A stretch of DNA of 64,000 nt from an uncultured Schlesneria sp. (GTDB lineage: Bacteria > Planctomycetota > Planctomycetia > Planctomycetales > Planctomycetaceae): positions 1 through 64,000 of the forward strand of contig CAIVEI010000171.1 in NCBI GenBank assembly GCA_903904835.1, read 5' to 3'. The number at the start of each line of letters is the position of its first letter. Within the stretch, counting starts at the first letter, position 1. The notes under the pieces were generated by a model that did not search any database, was not told the origin of the DNA, and saw only the letters and a program-made list of their open reading frames with translations. This document shows, one piece after another, positions 17,763-25,827 of this stretch. The translations under genes and the position numbers were made by a program.

Positions 17763-18119
17763 ATGCCTCGGTTTGTCATTCTTGTTCACGATCACCCATT
17801 TTTGCATTGGGATTTTTTATTGGAAAACGGAGATCATTGTCGTACCTGGCGTCTACTGGTTGATCCCGAATTATCGGTGCACGACTTTCCTGCCGAAGCG
17901 ATACCGGATCATCGATTGATCTATCTTGACTATGAAGGCCCGATCAGTGGTCAGCGAGGTGCCGTGATCCGATGGGACAGTGGAACGTTTCAGTGGCGAA
18001 TGAACCAAACGGAGGTTTGCGAAGTCATCCTTTCGGGACAACGGTGGCATGGACTTGTCCGATTGGAAGGGATTGACGCCGTTCACTGGAAGGGATCACG
18101 ACAGACTTCGATCGAATGA
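17763..18119 (+). CDS. LigD 3'-phosphoesterase-domain-like small protein
   Basis: 118 aa, consisting only of a domain like the DNA polymerase/ligase (LigD) phosphoesterase family. 'VILVHDHPFLHWDFLLENGD' carries the HxxxxHxDF-like metal-binding signature, and 'HRLIYLDYEGPISGQRGAVI', 'FQWRMNQ' and 'LSGQRWHGLVRL' match later family blocks. Stand-alone versions are common in bacteria and are proposed to trim DNA 3' ends. It lies 16 bp after the NRPS stop and is probably cotranscribed; a functional link to the NRPS is not evident. No ligase or Ku gene is nearby. Confidence 0.8.
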   Translation: MPRFVILVHDHPFLHWDFLLENGDHCRTWRLLVDPELSVHDFPAEAIPDHRLIYLDYEGPISGQRGAVIRWDSGTFQWRMNQTEVCEVILSGQRWHGLVRLEGIDAVHWKGSRQTSIE

Positions 18120-18254
18120 ATTGGTGTGTCGTGCCAACGACGACAACGCCAAAAAAGTTTGAGTTTGGAGAGAGACTGAATCGGGGCCTTGTGTATAAGA
18201 TGCCGAACGAAAATCGAATCACATTTGATTCGCTGTGACTTTCACGAGTTGACC

Positions 18255-18731
18255 ATGCCTAAGCTCCCTGACGATTTGCGAGTAATGATTGACAAGCTCT
18301 GTCAAAAAGGGGACCAGTTCGCGCAGATCGATCAGCCTGACGATGCACTCGACCAATATGAGGCCGCATGGGAATTACTGCCGAACCCAAAAAATCAGTG
18401 GCCTGCCGCGACATGGATTCTCATGGCTGCTGGCGACGTTTATTTCGAACGTCGTGATTACGTTGCTGCGAGCGACACGCTGCGTGAAGCTCTTCAGTAT
18501 CCCGATGGCGAGGTGAACCCGTTCATCTGGCTACGCCTCGGACAAAGTCGATTCGAGATCGGCGATTTGAATGGCGCCGCCAATGCCCTGGAAACGGCAT
18601 TTCGGATAAACGGCGACGAATTGTTCGCCGACGAAGATCCGAAATATTTCAATTTTCTCAAGACACAGCTCGGCGTGATGCAGGTCAAAACAACCCCAAA
18701 ATCGACCCGTTTCAATAAGCCGTTACAGTAG
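18255..18731 (+). CDS. Small TPR protein
   Basis: 158 aa, soluble, no signal peptide. It has about three tetratricopeptide repeats, e.g. 'GDQFAQIDQPDDALDQYEAA', 'AAGDVYFERRDYVAASDTLR' and 'WLRLGQSRFEIGDLNGAANA', ending in a basic tail. The track begins at GTG 18189, but ATG 18255 starts directly at the first helix. TPR units mediate protein contacts; the partner is unknown and the neighbours give no clue. Confidence 0.75.
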   Translation: MPKLPDDLRVMIDKLCQKGDQFAQIDQPDDALDQYEAAWELLPNPKNQWPAATWILMAAGDVYFERRDYVAASDTLREALQYPDGEVNPFIWLRLGQSRFEIGDLNGAANALETAFRINGDELFADEDPKYFNFLKTQLGVMQVKTTPKSTRFNKPLQ

Positions 18732-18834
18732 AATAGCCCTTTTTTTGCCGCTTGGATCGAACTCTACACGCGTCGGCTGTAGAATGGTGGATTCTGCGAA
18801 TGAAGTCGGTCATTGAACTCATCTAGGGTGAATT

Positions 18835-19950
18835 ATGTCTCAAGTCGGATTCGGGATTGTTGGTTGCGGAATGATCGCCAATTTCCACGCCGAAGCGATC
18901 AAGCGGATAAAAGGAACCAAGTTAGTCGCCTGCTTCGACAACATTCCGGCTTCGGCCGATGCATTTGCCGCAGCGAATCCCGGAGTGACCGCGTATCACG
19001 ATCTCGACAAGATGCTGGCGGACCCGAACCTGAGCATCGTCACGATCTGTACGCCCAGCGGTGCTCACATGGAACCAGCGGTCAAAGCTGCACAGGCCAA
19101 GAAGCACGTCGTCGTCGAAAAACCGATGGAAATTACGCTTAAGCGTTGTGATGCCATTCTTGATGCTTGTCGTAAAAATGGCGTCATGCTATGTCCAATC
19201 TTTCAGTCGCGATTCAGCCCTGCAAATATTGCACTGAAAGAGGCAATTACCGACGGACGGTTCGGAAAACTGGTTCTCGGAGACACCTTCGTTAAGTGGT
19301 GGAGAACCCAGGCGTATTATGATGGCCCTCAACCAAAAGGAACCAAGACTCCGGTGAAAACGGGCTGGCGAGGAACCTGGAATCTGGACGGTGGTGGTGC
19401 TTATATGAATCAGGCGATCCATAACGTTGACCTGTTGTACTGGTTGATGGGTGATGTCGTTGAGGTCAATGCCGTCACCGCAACGCTTGCTCACGAACGT
19501 ATCGAAGTTGAAGACATCGGCGTTGCAGCGATCAAGTTCAAAAATGGTGCTGTTGGAACCATTACCGCCAGCACGGCGATCTGGCCGGGCCTGCTGAAGA
19601 AAACCGAGGTTCATGGAACCACCGGTTCCGCGATTGTCGAACAGGACGAAGTCCTGCTGTGGCAGTTCGAAAAGCCAAAACCTAAAGACCGGGCGATCGT
19701 CGATAAATTGATGAACCTTGAAGAGGGTTCGGGCGGCGCGAGCGATCCGAAGGCGATCAGTTATGTTGGCCACATGGAACAACTGAAGGATTTCGTCAAG
19801 GCAATTCAACTCGGTAAGAAGCCCAGAATTACCGGCGACGAGGGCCGAAAGGCTGTGGAAATCGTTTTGGCGATCTACCAGTCGGCCTGGACAGGCAAGC
19901 GCGTCACACTGCCACTGGAAAAAGATCCCAAACGACCTGCAGGCGTTTAG
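18835..19950 (+). CDS. Gfo/Idh/MocA family NAD(P)-dependent oxidoreductase
   Basis: 371 aa. The N-terminal Rossmann fold 'GFGIVGCGMIANFHAEAIKR' binds NAD(P), 'VVVEKPMEITLKRCDAILD' carries the EKP motif, and a C-terminal alpha/beta domain contains 'GGGAYMNQAIHNVDLLYWLM' with the family's active-site His/Asp region. AGGGTGAATT precedes the ATG. It probably oxidises or reduces a sugar or cyclitol. Planctomycetes carry many paralogues, so the substrate cannot be assigned. The sugar-type permease 250 bp downstream may be related. Confidence 0.92.
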   Translation: MSQVGFGIVGCGMIANFHAEAIKRIKGTKLVACFDNIPASADAFAAANPGVTAYHDLDKMLADPNLSIVTICTPSGAHMEPAVKAAQAKKHVVVEKPMEITLKRCDAILDACRKNGVMLCPIFQSRFSPANIALKEAITDGRFGKLVLGDTFVKWWRTQAYYDGPQPKGTKTPVKTGWRGTWNLDGGGAYMNQAIHNVDLLYWLMGDVVEVNAVTATLAHERIEVEDIGVAAIKFKNGAVGTITASTAIWPGLLKKTEVHGTTGSAIVEQDEVLLWQFEKPKPKDRAIVDKLMNLEEGSGGASDPKAISYVGHMEQLKDFVKAIQLGKKPRITGDEGRKAVEIVLAIYQSAWTGKRVTLPLEKDPKRPAGV

Positions 19951-20051
19951 GTAATAAGTGTAAAACAACGGACCTGATCCTCAGGGCAACAGTGCCTTGA
20001 GGGATCGTACGGCGTCGAAGCAAGGAGACTGGCGAAGGCGGCTAAAGATTG

Positions 20052-20122
20052 GGGGCGTGGCTTCCGCCGAGCCGCTATATCGATGCGCGTACTTGCTTGG
20101 CGGGGCAGCAGGAGCTTCGCCC
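20052..20122. repeat. Degenerate palindromic repeat
   Basis: 'gggcgtggcttccgccgagc' on the left faces 'ggcggggcagcaggagcttc' on the right. It resembles a decayed version of the palindrome at 24530-24598 (gggcgaggct...agcctcgccc). Found in the spacer between the oxidoreductase and permease genes. Confidence 0.5.
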
Positions 20123-20201
20123 GACTGGTACTCACGTCCGACAATCCTGCAACGTCGATATCCAATTGCATTTCTGAAACATACTTCATTCATCCAATAT
20201 C

Positions 20202-21419
20202 ATGGAAAACGCTTCGAACACGACGAGCGAAGAGATTGTTCCGAACGAAACAAGATGGCTTTCGTGGGGTTCGATTGTTGGTGTGATACGACCGTTTTTC
20301 GCGCTATTGACGGTGACATTGCTGTTCTGTGTGGCGGATCAGTGGACTCATGGGAAAGAGGCTCGATTTGCGACCGAGCAAAACCTCAGAAACATCACCA
20401 CCCAAACCGCGATTGTCGCCGTGGCGGCACTAGGAATGACAGTAGTGATCATTTCAGGCGGAATTGATCTCTCTGTTGGAACAGCGATCGCTCTCTCGGC
20501 GACGATACTGGCATGGAGCCTCAAGGAAGACATTGCCTTGCGGCTTTTCGCTGGCGACAACGTGAATGGTGTCAATCAGAAGTTAAAGAGTGCGGAAGAC
20601 GATCTTCGACGAGCCAAAGACGACACCACTGTCGCTGCGTTGAAAGAACGGATTGAAAGTCTCTCCCGTCTGCGAGATCGTGTGATGGCATCATCCGTTC
20701 GCTGGACCCCCTGGACTCCGTTATTCGCCTGGATCATCGGCGTCGGAACGGGCTGTCTTTGTGGCCTCGTGAATGGGTTGCTGATCAGCTATCTCAAGAT
20801 GGTTCCATTCATCGTGACGCTTGGAACGATGCAGCTCTATCTCGGTTGGGCCAAATGGGTCGCTGACAATACGACGGTCAGGCCCGATCTTGCGACACAG
20901 GTCCCTGCGTGGTTTGCGGATCTATTGAGTATCCGGCCGACGGCACTGGTGCAGGGGATGCCAGTCGGCGTGTGGCTGACACTGGGTTTGGCGATGCTGC
21001 TGGCGGGTATTCTGCACCTGACTGTTTTCGGGCGTTACGTTTTTGCGATCGGTTCGAATGAAGCGACCGCTCGTTTATGCGGGATCAATGTTCGCTGGAA
21101 CAAGATCGCGATTTATACGCTGGGGGGATTATTCACGGGAATCGCGGGCCTATACCAGTTCTCGCGACTGACTGTCGGTAACCCGTCATCCGGGCTTGGG
21201 CTCGAATTAAAAGTGATTGCGTCCGTGATCATCGGAGGAGGGAGTCTGAACGGAGGCCGCGCTTCCGTGTTAGGAACGTTAACCGGTGCGTTGATTATGT
21301 CAGTGATTACCAGCGGCTGCACGGCCCTTGGTGTTACCAACCCGGTTCAAGACATGTTGCTCGGAATCATTATCATCATCGCAGTTGCCGTCGATCAATT
21401 TCGCCAGCAGAAAACTTGA
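20202..21419 (+). CDS. Sugar-type ABC transporter permease (RbsC/BPD_transp_2 family)
   Basis: 405-aa polytopic permease. '[20 protein letters not shown]' is the hallmark of the ribose/xylose permease family, with later TMs in '[20 protein letters not shown]', '[20 protein letters not shown]' and '[18 protein letters not shown]'. Between the second and third TM groups is a hydrophilic heptad-like insertion (about residues 125-165, '[20 protein letters not shown]'), unusual for the family. No ATPase or binding protein is adjacent, so partners must be encoded elsewhere. Confidence 0.88.
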   Translation: MENASNTTSEEIVPNETRWLSWGSIVGVIRPFFALLTVTLLFCVADQWTHGKEARFATEQNLRNITTQTAIVAVAALGMTVVIISGGIDLSVGTAIALSATILAWSLKEDIALRLFAGDNVNGVNQKLKSAEDDLRRAKDDTTVAALKERIESLSRLRDRVMASSVRWTPWTPLFAWIIGVGTGCLCGLVNGLLISYLKMVPFIVTLGTMQLYLGWAKWVADNTTVRPDLATQVPAWFADLLSIRPTALVQGMPVGVWLTLGLAMLLAGILHLTVFGRYVFAIGSNEATARLCGINVRWNKIAIYTLGGLFTGIAGLYQFSRLTVGNPSSGLGLELKVIASVIIGGGSLNGGRASVLGTLTGALIMSVITSGCTALGVTNPVQDMLLGIIIIIAVAVDQFRQQKT

Positions 21420-21515
21420 CCGGGCCGAAGTGAGCCCCCGCTCGCCTTGCCCGATAAAAGTGCGTATCTACTGTTACCTCAATCTTCCTGATTTCTATTT
21501 ATGGCGAGGGGCCTC

Positions 21516-22424
21516 ATGAGAGCATTACGCTGCAGGGTTCAAGGTTTTATCGTGGCATTTCTGGTTTGTCTGAATAGCGGATTGATGTTAGGTTCTGCAT
21601 ATGGTGCTGACGCAGGCGAGCGAATCGGAATCTGGAACGGCAAAGCGCCGACAGGTGACGGAAACACTGAATCGGTCGAGACCTGGATCTCAGTCCATCG
21701 TGCACCAAACCCCAATGGGACCGCGGTCGTGATTTGTCCCGGTGGCGGATATGGCGGCCTGGTCACGGGAGCCGAAGGGCATGGAATCGCTGAATGGTTG
21801 AACGGTCACGGTATCGCAGGAATTGTCCTTGAATATCGTTTACCAGCAGGCAGAACATACGTTCCATTACTCGACGCTCAACGAGCGATCCGTACGGTTC
21901 GCTCGAACGCCAAAGCCTGGGAAATTGATCCGGCACGGATTGGTATCATGGGGTTTTCCGCCGGTGGTCATCTGGCATCAACGGCTGCAACACACTTCGA
22001 TGGTGGTGATCCGAACGCCACTGACGCAGTTGATCGAGTCAGTTGTCGTCCCGACTTTGCGATTCTGGTCTATCCCGTGATCACGATGAATGAGTCAACT
22101 CATAGCGGATCAAGAACCAGGCTTTTGGGTGAAAACCCTTCGGAAAAGCTGATCGAACTTTTCTCGAACGAGAAGCAGGTAACTGACAAAACGCCACCGA
22201 CGTTTCTCGCGCACGCCATTGATGACAAGGCCGTCGTCATTGAAAATAGTCAGATGTTTTACGCAGCGTTAAAGAAGCACAATGTTGCTGGTGAGTTGTT
22301 AGAGCTTCCTTCCGGCGGTCACGGCTTGAACGGTTATAAAGGGCCGATGTGGGACGCCTGGCAAGAAAAGTCGCTGGCATGGCTGGCTGAGCTGAAGCTG
22401 GTGAAAAAGCTTCCTATTAACTGA
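21516..22424 (+). CDS. Secreted alpha/beta-hydrolase (BD-FAE/acetylxylan-esterase-like)
   Basis: 302 aa. Signal peptide 'FIVAFLVCLNSGLMLGSAYG' followed by an alpha/beta-hydrolase. The oxyanion-hole segment is 'VVICPGGGYGGL', the nucleophile Ser lies in 'IGIMGFSAGGHLAST' (about residue 147), a later Asp in 'HAIDDKAV' and His in 'LPSGGHGLN'. The track starts at ATG 21501; ATG 21516 is favoured because GAGGGG sits just upstream. Likely hydrolyses ester substituents on polysaccharides. It converges on the island gene at 22498-24384. Confidence 0.85.
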   Translation: MRALRCRVQGFIVAFLVCLNSGLMLGSAYGADAGERIGIWNGKAPTGDGNTESVETWISVHRAPNPNGTAVVICPGGGYGGLVTGAEGHGIAEWLNGHGIAGIVLEYRLPAGRTYVPLLDAQRAIRTVRSNAKAWEIDPARIGIMGFSAGGHLASTAATHFDGGDPNATDAVDRVSCRPDFAILVYPVITMNESTHSGSRTRLLGENPSEKLIELFSNEKQVTDKTPPTFLAHAIDDKAVVIENSQMFYAALKKHNVAGELLELPSGGHGLNGYKGPMWDAWQEKSLAWLAELKLVKKLPIN

Positions 22425-22497
22425 AGCCACAAGTTAGTAGAAAATTTATATTACAAATGCTTTGAGATAATCGCTCTCACAATCATTCGAGCGGCAG

Positions 22498-24384
22498 CTA
22501 AAAGAAAACGACTGCAATAATCAACAAGATTGCCCAACCCAAGAGATAGAAGCTTAACGGTACTACCGTCAAAAACATCATGACCGCGAGGAAACCATGT
22601 CCGAAATAGCTCTTCGGCTTGTACGGAGAATGAGTCGTGTCTGTCCGGTCAATAAATCTGGCGAGCGTATGTCGAAGGTCGGCAGCTTGACCTAAAAACA
22701 TCCATCGGATCGGAGATCGGAAGGAGATGGCGTGTAAGATGGGCGCGCGATTTGAATCGAAGAAAAGGAATTGGGCTTCATTCAGATTTCCTACGGAACG
22801 CGGAAATCGCCACCCAGGAGTTGATTCGGCGCGCAGACGGAAATCCTCGTAATCATTCTGACGCTCACGAAAATTCGAAAGACAAAAAAGCAGTTTCTCG
22901 GGGGGGACGGTTTCGAGGACCGTGTGCAGCTCCCAAACGAATCCCTCCGTTCCTGCTGCCTGAAGAACGACATAGCGCGATTGGTCAAGAAAGTCTGTCA
23001 CAACCTTCTGCCACTCGTCGTTACCGACAAACACACGGTCCGCACCGATTGTTGCCAGTTGTTCTCCCGGTTTGCCGATTGCAATGAATGGCCCGAATTC
23101 CCGAAAGAAACTTGCGAGTTGCAGTTCTGTGGTGTGAGAAATCAACCCGAAGAGCGTCCTGAATAAACGGAGCGGATGAGCTTCGAAGAACGCCGTCAAG
23201 TACAAGGGAAGATGTCGAACATCGGAAGGCATTGTCAGGCCGAAGAGACGTGAGAGCAAGCGATGCGGCGTTAAAGTGTCTTCGACATCACTTTCAAAGG
23301 ATCGCAAATAGAGAATCGGAGCCCTCGAATCCTCGGCGAGAACCGAAAGCGCATTCCGTGCGACCATCCTACGGCCGGTCTGGATCAAAACAATTCCCAC
23401 ATAGGGGCTAACCCTTATAAGCAATGAAAGAAACGCTTCCGAATCACCCTTCTGAAACAGGGTCACAACGTCGCTCATTACGTAACACATAAAACCAAGA
23501 GCCATAAATACTACTACAGCAGGTCCTGACTTCGCGTAGCCCGTAATACCACCTGTCATGAGAGCATAGAATTGTCCGAACGAGTACTGCATTACTAATG
23601 CGGCCAGTGTAATAAATACCAGGAGCGATCCCAAAATCATCAGCGTTCTTCCTGCAATTCGGGATCTTAAGGGTTGGCGGCCGGATAAATCCTTAAGAGG
23701 TTTGAGCTTTGTCTTGTGCTTGGCTTTCATTCGCCCAGGAATTGAATATCCGATTGCGCATATTAAGACGACGATTGGGACACTCAAAATGAACGGCATC
23801 AAATCAGCAAGATCATTGACATCCACGCTCAATCCAATAATCGAGAGGATCGTAGTAAGTTGCTGAGGAACAAATGTGAAATAGAGACTGAGCAGAAAAA
23901 ACGACAACGCCCAATAGAGACCAGTAAGCGGAATCTGTTTTTTTTGGTGATATCGAGCGCCGAGCACAAGTGGTAATGCCCGGTAGACGTTTGGAGTCTC
24001 TTGCTGAAGGACAGAAAATGAGATTGTTTTCTTCGCGGCGACCAGTTTGAAGTTGTCAAACGCACCAATTATCGATCTCGGAAAGGAAACCACTTGCGAC
24101 ACTTCCACAAGAGGGATCGAGGTCACGCGACCCACTTTTCGTCCCATTTCCTTCAGCACGCCAGCGCCGTCGGCCATGTAGGCACTCTCAGGAATTGGGG
24201 TGCCTGTCCTTTTCCGAATGACGACGATTTCTGAGGGATAAAAACCGAGCACCTCGTGCATGACGGGGAAATAGGTCCAGGGCCGACATTTCCGAAAGCG
24301 AATCAGCGGAAGCACTTGCTTCAGCCATTTTACGGACGCCTGATCTTGATCGTTGGCAGTTTGTACTGAAGCATCACTCAACAT
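22498..24384 (-). CDS. Polytopic membrane protein with C-terminal Rossmann/TIR-like domain
   Basis: 628 aa, not assignable to a named family. The cytoplasmic N-terminus (1-150) is followed by hydrophobic helices in two groups (about 155-225 and 250-345). A soluble domain follows (about 350-560) with 'APILYLRSFESD', 'EFGPFIAIGKPGEQLATIGA' and 'AGTEGFVWELHTVLET', a pattern reminiscent of TIR/nucleoside-deoxyribosyltransferase-like Rossmannoid folds with an acidic active-site candidate in 'WEL'. Two TMs close the protein. AAGG lies 6 nt before the ATG. It is third in a minus-strand set after a patatin and a sensor-like protein; an effector or signalling role is inference. Confidence 0.6.
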   Translation of the reverse strand: MLSDASVQTANDQDQASVKWLKQVLPLIRFRKCRPWTYFPVMHEVLGFYPSEIVVIRKRTGTPIPESAYMADGAGVLKEMGRKVGRVTSIPLVEVSQVVSFPRSIIGAFDNFKLVAAKKTISFSVLQQETPNVYRALPLVLGARYHQKKQIPLTGLYWALSFFLLSLYFTFVPQQLTTILSIIGLSVDVNDLADLMPFILSVPIVVLICAIGYSIPGRMKAKHKTKLKPLKDLSGRQPLRSRIAGRTLMILGSLLVFITLAALVMQYSFGQFYALMTGGITGYAKSGPAVVVFMALGFMCYVMSDVVTLFQKGDSEAFLSLLIRVSPYVGIVLIQTGRRMVARNALSVLAEDSRAPILYLRSFESDVEDTLTPHRLLSRLFGLTMPSDVRHLPLYLTAFFEAHPLRLFRTLFGLISHTTELQLASFFREFGPFIAIGKPGEQLATIGADRVFVGNDEWQKVVTDFLDQSRYVVLQAAGTEGFVWELHTVLETVPPEKLLFCLSNFRERQNDYEDFRLRAESTPGWRFPRSVGNLNEAQFLFFDSNRAPILHAISFRSPIRWMFLGQAADLRHTLARFIDRTDTTHSPYKPKSYFGHGFLAVMMFLTVVPLSFYLLGWAILLIIAVVFF

Positions 24385-24529
24385 GACGCGCCTTTATTTT
24401 CAATGGGAGCGAGACCGCATTTAGAACGTCCGAAGAGTCAAGGGAACAATCTGGCTTTGTAAGACTCTTGCACCAATGTAGTACTAACGATCGATTTCTT
24501 CGCGTGCCACAAAGCTAATGAAACGGGCG

Positions 24530-24598
24530 GGGCGAGGCTCCAGCCGAGCCGCTAAGTGAGGTGAACATCGACTTAGCGGCTCGGCAGAAGCCTCGCCC
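24530..24598. repeat. Palindromic repeat between patatin and membrane-protein genes
   Basis: 28-bp arms with two mismatches: left 'gggcgaggctccagccgagc' onward (24530-24557), right ending 'cagaagcctcgccc' (24571-24598), 13-nt loop. It fills much of the 276-bp gap and could end or attenuate transcription between the two genes. A degenerate relative is at 20052-20122. Confidence 0.85.
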
Positions 24599-24660
24599 TC
24601 CGATTAGTTTGCAGACGTAGCGTGTCAGGAATTCCACGCGACGACGAGCGTCACGAAATA

Positions 24661-25803
24661 TCAGGGACGAAATCCTTCAAAGTGTGCAGCGGACACATAC
24701 TTGTCTCCAACCGCTTTTCCGATCTTGGACAGTTTGTCAATGTGTGCGACCGAATCCATCTGCTGCACGTCACTCGGCGCAATTCCACTCAATCCAAGAC
24801 TTGCCAGGCCCTTGTCTGTCAGTTCGGCGTTGTAACGCACGTATGTGAAAAGCTGAGGCGAAAATCCTGACACAGCATCATCTGCCAGGCCACCCAATTC
24901 TGAGTCGATTTCCTTCGGAATACCGCTAAGACATTTGCCAAACATGCGACACAGCGTGTCCTGCTCATGAAGAGCGGCGTTCATCAATGCGGAAGGAATC
25001 GAGCCTGCATTATAAAGCAGGTTCATTTGTGAAGGCTGCAGATTCTCGTTGGCCGAATCGGCGAACCCGGTGCCGACAGACACGAGCAGCATTTTATCGC
25101 GACCGACCGGCCACTCCAATTTAAACGGCGCAATCGTCGCCATCTTGAATAATTGAAAAGCGGGGTTGTTGTACATCGTGACCCCACCATCAACGAAAAC
25201 GAATTCATGATTGCCGACTTTGACCGCTTCGGGGGGGAAATACGTTGGGGCGGCAGTACTCGCTCGGACCAGTTGCCAGAGAGGGAGATCAAGATTGCAC
25301 TCCTTATTTTGAGTCCCATCGGCGTGTGTCAACTGATTGTATTTCGCCGCAGGATTATTGGAGAGCGGCCATGGCGAGTCCGTAGTTGCGTTACGCAAGA
25401 TCACTAAAAGCAGGGACTTGAGTTTATCCGTGCCGAGCTTCGTGTCGGCACCGAAGACATCCTGCAACTGCTTGCTCAAGTTATCTGACCGAAACTTTGT
25501 CCTGAAACGTTCGAGAAGTTTCGCTTTCTGAAACATTTCCTCGCCGTTATTCACATAGAAACTGCGAAGTTCGTCGACCGTCATTCCCCAGGCTAATGCC
25601 GCTGCGATAATGGCACCGGTGCTGGTACCAGCAATATAGTCAAAATAGTCACACAATTTCAGATTCGGATTGCCATATGTTTCACGAAGCGTTTTCTCGA
25701 TGCGCGCGAGGATTTCCACGCTGAGAATCCCTCGGATTCCCCCACCATCGCATGCGAGAAGTTTTTTCGGACCGGCTTTTTTCAATTTGTCGTGGAAAGA
25801 CAT
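24661..25803 (-). CDS. Patatin-like phospholipase (CapV-like)
   Basis: 380-aa lipid acyl hydrolase. Oxyanion loop 'DGGGIRG' (about 19-25), nucleophile Ser in 'GTSTG' (Ser61) and catalytic Asp in 'VFVDGGVTMYNNP' (Asp205) are all present, so it should be active. The lack of a signal peptide and the DGGGIRG/GTSTG pairing match cytoplasmic patatins such as CapV, a membrane-degrading effector in CBASS. AGGAA lies 8 nt before the ATG. It follows the sensor-like gene after 24 bp, consistent with one transcript. No CD-NTase cyclase is present in the window, so this is not a standard CBASS locus. Confidence 0.9.
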   Translation of the reverse strand: MSFHDKLKKAGPKKLLACDGGGIRGILSVEILARIEKTLRETYGNPNLKLCDYFDYIAGTSTGAIIAAALAWGMTVDELRSFYVNNGEEMFQKAKLLERFRTKFRSDNLSKQLQDVFGADTKLGTDKLKSLLLVILRNATTDSPWPLSNNPAAKYNQLTHADGTQNKECNLDLPLWQLVRASTAAPTYFPPEAVKVGNHEFVFVDGGVTMYNNPAFQLFKMATIAPFKLEWPVGRDKMLLVSVGTGFADSANENLQPSQMNLLYNAGSIPSALMNAALHEQDTLCRMFGKCLSGIPKEIDSELGGLADDAVSGFSPQLFTYVRYNAELTDKGLASLGLSGIAPSDVQQMDSVAHIDKLSKIGKAVGDKYVSAAHFEGFRP

Positions 25804-25827
25804 CTTCTAGTTTCCTGTTGATTGGGA

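Noticed and set aside
24661-25803. Canonical CBASS operon around the patatin
   Set aside because: No CD-NTase, E1/E2/JAB or HORMA/TRIP13 gene is adjacent; only the patatin effector resembles CBASS.
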